From: Hermatobates lingyangjiaoensis | Taxonomy: Eukaryota > Arthropoda > Insecta > Hemiptera > Hermatobatidae | Assembly (NCBI GenBank): GCA_026182355.1 | Contig: JAPFBL010000104.1 | Location: forward strand, 3,883,123 to 3,947,122 | DNA length: 64,000 nt | Direction of reading: 5' to 3' | Part shown: positions 57,350-64,000 of the stretch, piece after piece | How positions within the stretch are numbered: the first letter of the stretch is position 1 | Layout: each line of letters begins with the position of its first letter | Program-made: the position numbers and the translations under genes | Notes under the pieces: generated by a model | Seen by the model: only the letters and a program-made list of their open reading frames with translations | What the model was told of the DNA's origin: nothing | Databases searched by the model: none

Positions 57350-57729
57350 GAGTGATATGATTGGTGGATTTCGGTAATCAGTTTCTGATTGGCTGGTTGT
57401 AGGGATGGAGTGGGCGTGGTTATGCAGGTACTGTTATCTGGTGGCCAGCAGATTAAGTTATTGGGGCCAAGAGGCTTGAGCACTCCGCTACTGCTGTTAA
57501 TTTGAGTGTTGAGGGTCGGTTTCCTTTCCTATATTAAAATAGCTTCCAGAATTAGCAATTTTTGTGGATTCTTTTCCTTTAACATGATCGTTATATTATT
57601 CACAAGGTCTTCCCTTCGAATATTGGTTTTATGGATAGATTCAGCATGGTTTCGAGGAGCACCTGTGCACATGACCACATATGTCGAAATGTAGAACCGA
57701 GTACCAGTTTTTCTTTTATTCATAATCAA
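57350..57729 (-). pseudogene. PLE endonuclease C-terminus, second PLE clade
   Basis: The minus strand reads FYISTYVVMCTGAPRNHAE, then NNITIMLKEKNPQKLLILEA, ILI, an in-frame stop, then ERKPTLNTQINSSSGVLKPL and on to a later stop. PLE proteins commonly end with an ILxxxxxxKRLxLEALLI-type helix (the glutamate of the GIY-YIG domain) followed by KPTLN-Q. Agreement across the stop codon shows that the stop is a mutation. This protein type differs from the NHRS...GLNLNR type at 5.5, 22.7, 61.7 and 62.7 kb. After its end, a short non-coding stretch leads into the hammerhead-like motif. Confidence 0.75.
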
Positions 57730-57769
57730 CTATTTTTGTCAACTGTTGTTGTAGGTATTTGCAACAATG

Positions 57770-57842
57770 ATAAATAATAATAATAATATTGTATGCTTTG
57801 AAATTGTATTAATAAGAATAATAATAATAATATTATTATTAT
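57770..57842. repeat. (AAT)n / (ATT)n imperfect tract
   Basis: Two short AAT trinucleotide runs and an ATT run. Confidence 0.7.
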
Positions 57843-58278
57843 CAACAGAATGTATGATACAATCTATATGTCTCTCCGTTTCGCTATGAATACCACAGCA
57901 TGCTATAGATCTACTAATGTTAATGAAATTATAAAAAAGTAATTCAGGTTTTATAATTCTATGAAGGTTTTAATGGATTGGAATTGAGTAAGTGGACATT
58001 ATAATGGGAATAAAGACTTCTGTTGCTTTACTTGAAGTTTGTTTACAATTTAGTATTCACCTGATAATCAATAGAATTTTATTACACTAATAATTATTTT
58101 ATTGATTAAATTACTTTTTACAATCATATGAATATACAAAGTTTAGGTTATGAGGTTTCAAATGATTCCCCACCAAAAATGGGAAGCTGTTAGAAAACTG
58201 TATTTCAGTATATCATTGGCATAAGAATATCAATTAATAGAGGTTCAGAAATTTTCAAAATAAATCTGTTTGACTAGA

Positions 58279-58860
58279 TTAGGGGTCACACAAAACTACG
58301 GCTCGCAACTTCAGGTTATTCGGCCCACCAACGGTACTTGAAATTACTTCATAACAGGCACAAAACTGTGAAATAAAATATAAATTTAAATATTATGTTT
58401 AGAATACCAAAACCTTTTCCCAGTTCTATCAACTCGCTGTCCCACATTTCCTATTTCAATACTGTTGCAACTAAATCAAATATGTAGAACAAAAGCGCAG
58501 CTTTTTCATGAAAGATTTAACAGACTTTTTTGGAAGAGTGAAATTCTGTGTCCCATTAATTACATCTCTTCTCTGTCTTTGGTGAGCCGTAGCTTTACTA
58601 GTGACTTCTATAACCTTGATGATGTAGCAATTAATCGACAGATGGTGCTTCCTGAATTTCAAGGTAATTAATAGTTGAATGAGAAGCAGATATGCATTAA
58701 AACTTCTTGCATTTTCCTGCTTACCTGATAATGACCAAAAATAAAGAACTTTAGTATGAAAGTTGTTTTCATAGACTGGTATGGCATCACTGTTTGGAAC
58801 CACTTGTGTCTGTGAGCAAATATTTTCAGAAATGAAGAATGTAAAGTCAACGAGGTGAGT
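58279..58860 (+). pseudogene. hAT transposon relic: left end and transposase C-terminus
   Basis: The start TAGGGGTCACACAAAACTA, followed by CGGCTCGC and TTCGGCCCACC, is the well-known hAT end pattern (GGGGTC..CAAACTACGGCCCGC). At about 58,783-58,858 the plus strand encodes MASLFGTTCVCEQIFSEMK, then NVKSTR and a stop. This is the hAT family C-terminal dimerisation signature (FGSTYxCEQxFSxMKxxKSxxRS). Upstream codons are broken by stops, so the transposase is dead. The usual downstream RSRLTDEHL block and the right terminal repeat are not found; the element is truncated. The long minus-strand frame across this region is a shadow. Confidence 0.7.
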
Positions 58861-58869
58861 ATCAAATGA

Positions 58870-61035
58870 AAAACATCTTAAAATCTGAGCTGAAAACAAA
58901 ATATGAATTAAGTCAATTTCAAACAGTTTGAACCATTCTAAAAATCATTTTTGGATCGATAAATGCGTTAATTACAAACAAAATAATTTATTATGTCTTT
59001 AACATTGACGAGATCTTTTGTTAATCCAAACACTTTAGTCTGGTTATAATATATTTTTTTATGGTTTAACCTTTTGATTTTTGCAGCAAAACGTTATAAA
59101 TATGGGCTATTTAATTTGGGATGAATAGTTATCAATGTTTGCGTGTCCGACGTGTTTGTAGGGGCTTCAACGGAAACATGTTGAGAGAGTTGCAGCATCA
59201 ACCGGATATATTAATTAAAACTGGAAAAATAAACTTAAAGGAAGGAATAAAGTCTTGCATTCTGAACTAATATAAAACATCTTCATTTTTAATAAATTCA
59301 TCATAAGTGCATGGGCATAAAATAAAATGTTTCGTAATATTGTTGTCTGCATAATTATTAGCAAAGATTTATATCAACTTAAATTTTGTGCAAATAATTT
59401 ATTGTGCTCACGAAATAATAAAAATATTTTCTAAAATATAAGGACATTCAGACATACGATACAGAGTTAATGCAGATCAGATCAAATATCACAAAGCACT
59501 CATTCTACTATTAAAGGTGTGACATGTTTAAGAAGTGAATGTCAATTCATTTCCTGCTGAAGGTAATGCGTATTGGATGAGCTGCAGTAGGCGGTCTAAT
59601 GACTGCGACGTGATATTTGAGTTTGCTAGGCAGGTGTGAAAGGATTACTCTCATTCTAAGTTGGACTGCGTGCTCTGGATCAAAAACTGCAAGGACACAC
59701 CCATAGCTGCTAAATTTGATCTTTCACCCACTGTAAAAACTTTCTCCCCTTCTCTTCTGACTTCCAGAACAGCACTTCTTAAAATACCTGATATGGTGTA
59801 CTGCAATGTTTTTTTTTAAATCTTATCGAGAAACAAGAAAAAAACTTTTGCAACCATCTTGGATTCCTCTTATCCTCCGATCAAGATTTCTTTTAGATAT
59901 ATTCTAAATAATGGTTGACTAGAGGTTAATGTACTGCTACTAGATTTAATAATTTGATCATAGCTTTTTTTCAATCTAAATGTTTTCATCTTATAAATTA
60001 AACACGAAGTGCTCGCTTAGTACTAAAGTCTCATTATTGACTCCGGCTCCTCTTCGTCGCCTTCGTTACAAATCCCTTTCTCACCTGACATGTATGGAAA
60101 CTATTTCAATACCGTTATCCAATAACCGTGAACCCTACTTTTGATAGCTCTAAAATTTAGTCCATTCTAACTCATCATCACTGGTCCAAAATTTTTTATG
60201 CTAACACAATTTTTTTTCTTCTTTATATAATAATTGGTTAATCCCATTTGTTTGGCTTTCCGAATTCTTTTTTATTTTCTACTATTAAAACAAGGTTACA
60301 ATCGTCTATTTTTTCTGTAGTTCACTCTTTTATTTTTTATATTCACGATTGAAAAAATATATCTCATCTTGAAATTTAATGTACGAGAAAATTAATGTTT
60401 TTTATAAAATCTGATCGAATGTATTTTGTATATTATTATTTTATGCTATATATGAGTATTTCATTAGTCTTTTCAAAAACTTGGTAAAAAAGAATAGCAC
60501 AGCTTTTCATTGTGAAGACATAATTAAATAACCTAAATATAAATAGTAAAATCGTCTACTAGTTGTAATAGGAAATCCAGTTTGGTGCATTGGGCGAATT
60601 CTTATAGGTGTCTCAGGGTTTTTCTTAAAACATTACTCTTTGTGATGTACATATAGACTAAACTTTGTTATGCAGTACCATCAAGAATTTCAATTAACAC
60701 GGGTTGCTTCTTTAACGTGCTTAGTCAGTCTTCCATCCTTTATTTCTGAAGACAGATTTACCAAAAATTAGAGGTAAGAGTGTTTTTTTAGCATGTGTAT
60801 TACTTTTCTGCACATTTCATGTTGAATTCAAATCGTCTTGCAAATTTAAATTAGTGTATGTATATGTATACACTCTGCTTGACATATTTACTGGATAAAT
60901 ATACGAGCCTCTGAAAAAGCCCTTATTCGGTTTCCCAGTGCGGCCTGGCCTAAGAAGACAAAGCTGTAATTAGTTAATTGTTTTTGCATTTAATATTTTA
61001 TTTATCATAATTTTTCCTTTATTAATTATTTCATA
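58870..61035. other. Unassigned AT-rich DNA
   Basis: The segment 59,560-59,780 is less AT-rich without identifiable features. No supported gene. Confidence 0.45.
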
Positions 61036-61039
61036 TTTT

Positions 61040-61879
61040 GATTTTATTCCCTTTCCTTTAATTTATAGTTTATTTCCTTCAACCCTATCATATACTAAAT
61101 TTTAATTTGATTCTTATCTGTCTTATTAGTCTGTGCCCCGGTGTACATGATTTCTCACTCTTTTCTCTTCTGATGACGGTTCGAACCGAAAATAGAGACT
61201 CTAAGTGTGTGTTTGTTTATAATAATCTTCATTTTGGGTCATTCTTCATCGTTAAAGTATATATATACGATGATAAACGAAAAACGGTCCGGCAGGACAA
61301 ATAACAATTAAAATAAGCAGTGACACATAAACAGAAACACAACAAAGACTCACTTTTCAATATTTCGACCGTAATGGCGGTCGTCCTCAGGAGAAGAAGT
61401 GAATTGACGGAGGGACGACAGTCAACTAAAGAACTCACTGGGTGAGGGCTAAAGCAGTACTGCCGCAAAGGAGACAAATAAAAAAGGAACTAGGAAGTCG
61501 AGAGCAAAAATTAAAAAAAAAATGTTTTTGAAAGGTAGAAAAAGGTTAAGAAAAGGAAAAATAAAGAAAATATATAGAACAATTAAAAAAAAAAAATTAA
61601 AAAATAAATAAAAAATATTTCAAAAAAAAAATAAATAAATAACTTTCATTGCGTTTGGTAAACAGACAAGTGATAACAGACAAGTTACTTTGAAAGCTTC
61701 TGAGGAAGCCCACATTTGACTCCTGGGGGCACGCTCGAAACCTGGCTTGAATTTAAATCGTTAATTTTTTATTTATTTTTTTTTGAAATATTTTTTATTT
61801 ATTTTTAATCAAATTAAAATTTAGTATATGATAGGGTTGAAGGAAATAAACTATAAATTAAAGGAAAGGGAATAAAATC
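61040..61879. mobile_element. PLE cluster bounded by a perfect 73-bp inverted repeat
   Basis: Arms 61,040-61,112 and 61,807-61,879 are exact reverse complements (outer words GATTTTATTCCCTTTCC, inner words TTTTAATTTGATT). Between them lie two hammerhead-like modules and one endonuclease tail. Plus 61,170-61,192 reads CUGAUGA, C, GGUUCGAACC, GAAAA. Minus 61,390-61,363 reads CUGAGGA, C, GACCG, loop, CGGUC, GAAAU. Short TA runs occur at 61,258-61,267. The perfect identity of the arms suggests a young or gene-converted structure, in contrast to the decayed coding pieces. Confidence 0.75.
61681..61764 (+). pseudogene. PLE endonuclease tail, copy 3
   Basis: The frame reads QVTLKASEEAHI, stop, LLGARSKPGLNLNR, stop. 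It matches the last 28 codons of the copy at 5541-5781 with a few changes, one of them a stop in place of serine. Everything before VTLKASEE is missing, apart from about 40 bases of weak similarity. A T-rich run follows, as in copy 1, and then the inverted arm. Confidence 0.75.
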
Positions 61880-61925
61880 AGGGAATAAAAGGGAATAAAA
61901 TTGTTGTGGTCATCCCGATGTGCTT

Positions 61926-62056
61926 TGGGGGAGGAGTGGGAGGAGGGGGAGGAGGGGGAGGAGCAGGAGGAGGGGGGAGGGGGGAGTGGGGAGGAGGTGG
62001 AGGGGGAGAGGGGGGAGGGGGAGGGGGGGAGGAGGGGAGGGGGGAGGAGGGGGAGG
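61926..62056 (+). repeat. G-rich GGGGA/GGA tract, 130 bp
   Basis: Almost pure purine on the plus strand, with many GGGG and GGGGG runs separated by A, T or GA. The three long minus-strand frames across it are proline/serine/leucine low complexity. G-quadruplex or triplex formation is possible given at least four closely spaced G runs in several places. Confidence 0.9.
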
Positions 62057-62059
62057 ACA

Positions 62060-62585
62060 TATGACATATAACGACTGAAGTGGTCTCCTTGAAGAGGCAG
62101 TCAAACAGAGCTGCCAACTTATGGAGAGAGGAGAGTCAGAGATACAGAATATAAATAATAAAGAAAATAAATAATAAATGAATGAAAACATTTAAATAAA
62201 AAGTATTAAATATTTATAATAAAAAAAAACAAACTAAAAAGAAATATGAGTTAGTAAACATTATTGCGTTATATAACCATGACCATTAAGCCAACCAAAT
62301 ACTTATAAACGTTATGGTCATTGCAGGAGCTACCAACCATCACTTATATAAATATACCCCTTAATTACCATAAATACTTTCTACTACGGTCACCGTTTAC
62401 TATATGATCCCATTCTTTAACCTAAGTTCTACCTGTATGTTGTAGCTCCCTTCATGGGCACAGCATCCGGCCTATCAATCTAATCTCTTTTGATTAGATT
62501 GATCACCACTTTTAACCCCTCATACCCTAACCATCTTTATTTATATATTCCACCCCTTTTAACCCCCTGAATAATCAAGAAATTA
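62060..62585. other. Unassigned stretch with a perfect hairpin
   Basis: A 12-bp hairpin occurs at 62,474-62,503 (ATCAATCTAATC, 6-base loop). The region 62,270-62,580 is C-rich on the plus strand compared with its flanks. On the minus strand it would be the 3' region of the PLE endonuclease to its right, but it does not match the other 3' regions. Confidence 0.4.
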
Positions 62586-62589
62586 AAAT

Positions 62590-62990
62590 AATGAAAAAGA
62601 GTTTGCGATTGAGGCTAAGCCTAGGAGCAGATCTACCTCCCAGAAGACTAATAAGTGATTCTTCTGAAGCTGTCAAAGTAACTTTAGAATTAGTTTAATT
62701 AATCTACCTAAGAACCTGTACACGGAAACAGTCTTTGAAACTGACTCCGCAGCAACTGGTATATATGGCAATGGGAAGTTCACTTCACGCCAACGGGCAA
62801 CCTGTTATTATTGATAGGAAGGCTTAGCTTGGTGAAAGCCAGACCCACATAAAAAGCATTACACTGGGCGCAAACGATAATCGCGGTTACCAGAGCTACA
62901 AGAGGTCTTGTGAGAAACAGGATAGGTGCATTTCCTGAGGAAATAAGTAAAGGAAGGAAAGTGATTGATGATAGGGCAACTTCCCCTATG
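62590..62990 (-). pseudogene. PLE GIY-YIG endonuclease, copy 4 (longest)
   Basis: The minus strand reads IIVCAQCNAFYVG, AFTKLSL, INNNRLPVG, then in shifted frames the CFRV-type block and SEESLISLLGGRSAPRLSLN. It covers the start of the GIY-YIG domain (C-x-x-C before YVG, as in PLE endonucleases) through the glutamate helix. The stop seen in copy 1 after LNR is changed here. At least two frameshifts and a stop lie in the middle. The nucleotide alignment to copies 1 and 2 is continuous, so all three derive from one PLE family. No RT is found upstream (63,000-64,000). Confidence 0.75.
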
Positions 62991-64000
62991 AAATAATAAG
63001 TTAAAAATTCTAATTGTAGTTTTTGTTATCATATACAGAAGATATGAACGAATTTTTGTTTCTTGTTTAGAATTTAATCTTATCTAGTAAAAATGCTTTA
63101 ACAATGTATTGTGAATATATTTTTTAATTATGTGCATCAAGCTTAAGAACTGTTCAGTTATTACAGAGTGGCAAAAGAAAACTGGCCTCTACTTTCCATA
63201 GGTATGCTGAAGTACTGAAAACTTTCAACACTCAGCTAAAAAATCTAAAATTACATTGGTAAGTTCTGGTTCCTAATGAATGGAGAACAATTACACAGGG
63301 AATTTATTACATTACTTCTTGTATTAGTGATTTAGCCTTGTTTAGTTAACTTCTAGAAAAAAATTATTTTTTTAGGAACTACAATTACCAATGCTTCAAT
63401 TAGTAATTTTACTAAAAACTGACTACGAATTAAATAAATCTTAGTACATAATTTTACAAAACTTTATTAATGAAAAGCTATAAGAATGTTCATGGCTGCA
63501 TTAAATAACAATCTACATGCGTTATTTAAAAACCATAGACTTGTAAAACAGTCTTGCAAGTTAATATCTTTCAACACCTATAACAATCATGTATCTTTCA
63601 CTCATGCCTATATCCTTAAGAAAAATTAAACTGGGTATTGCAGAATAACAGAGGTGTCACGTCAAGTAAAAGTAATTTAAAACAATTGAATAAAAACGGC
63701 CTGCAACCACAGGAGAACGTCAAAATATAAATTGCAAGGTGATTTTTAACAATTTTTTGTTTAATAAATATTGGTTCGATATTGCTTTATTTGCAATTGA
63801 ATTTATAACATTATTAGTTTAGTCAAATTTGTAGAAATGTGAATGTAAATTGCTATTATCCAGACCACACCATACATATGCACATACAAATATTCATTCA
63901 TTTTAATAAATTAATAATTTTATAATTATTCATCTATAATTATGTAACAATTATTATTATTATTGATTAATAACTCACTTCTTTTAAACTTTCAAAGTCA
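62991..64000. other. Unassigned AT-rich DNA at the window end
   Basis: No coding frame, repeat array or terminal repeat recognised. Confidence 0.5.

Noticed and set aside
58471..58899. 142-codon minus-strand frame
   Set aside because: Antisense to the hAT transposase signature on the plus strand; no motif of its own.
61858..62191. Three overlapping proline/serine/leucine-rich frames
   Set aside because: They are three frames of the same G-rich tract read from the C-rich strand; low complexity only.
1..64000. CRISPR arrays, operons, bacterial promoters, tRNA or rRNA genes
   Set aside because: None seen. The only regular array is the 48-bp minisatellite without spacers, and the tRNA-like sequences are SINE heads that do not fold as tRNAs by eye.
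1..64000. Assignment to a named organism
   Set aside because: The repeat content fits many invertebrates. I did not recognise a lineage-specific SINE or gene, so any name would be a guess.

Overview
The window is AT-rich animal nuclear DNA, almost certainly from an invertebrate. The evidence is eukaryotic. There are long (TA)n, (CA)n and (GA)n microsatellites, tRNA-derived SINE-like repeats, hAT transposon remains, a BEL/Pao-like gag fragment, and many decayed pieces of Penelope-like retroelements (PLEs). A few short open frames end at plausible splice sites. There is no operon, rRNA, tRNA gene, CRISPR array or intact long gene. I cannot name the species. I did not see the tRNA-derived SINE I associate with cephalopods, and I know of no sequence mark here that fixes a phylum.

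Layout. 0-2.5 kb: a broken PLE reverse transcriptase (minus strand) and a GT/GA microsatellite. 4-7.5 kb: SINE-like repeats, a PLE end, a near-perfect 66-bp-arm palindrome between TA tracts, a PLE GIY-YIG endonuclease fragment with its 3' region, and a palindromic CA/TA/TG microsatellite. 7.5-22.5 kb: mostly featureless AT-rich DNA with three more foldback elements, an inverted pair of hammerhead-like motifs, a small TIR element and a possible PLE fragment. 22.5-23.7 kb: a second endonuclease copy, a PLE end, another foldback and a three-copy tandem repeat. 31-37 kb: PLE ends, a 171-bp palindrome carrying a PLE N-terminal segment, a 760-bp non-autonomous hAT element, and a 2-kb structure of two 560-bp inverted arms around a PLE reverse-transcriptase piece. 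38-54 kb: sparse; a possible secreted-protein exon, a SINE, a BEL/Pao-like gag fragment, a 13-copy 48-bp minisatellite, a convincing 140-bp internal exon, a terminal-exon candidate inside a 2-kb inverted repeat, and a GC-rich 47-codon ORF. 56.9-64 kb: a tandem PLE junction, a hAT transposase relic, and a PLE cluster with a perfect 73-bp inverted repeat, two hammerhead-like motifs and two endonuclease fragments. A G-rich tract lies inside that cluster.

The unifying theme is PLE biology. Pieces of every PLE region (N-terminus, RT, linker, GIY-YIG endonuclease, structured ends) are scattered here. Most pieces abut TA microsatellites, and many ends are in inverted orientation. At least ten ends carry the module CUGANGA + one unpaired base + hairpin + GAAA, a hammerhead-ribozyme-like core whose hairpin changes sequence but keeps pairing between families. 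That module, and the head-to-tail PLE junction at 57 kb, are the most interesting content. No element looks intact, and no host gene can be reconstructed from this window alone.
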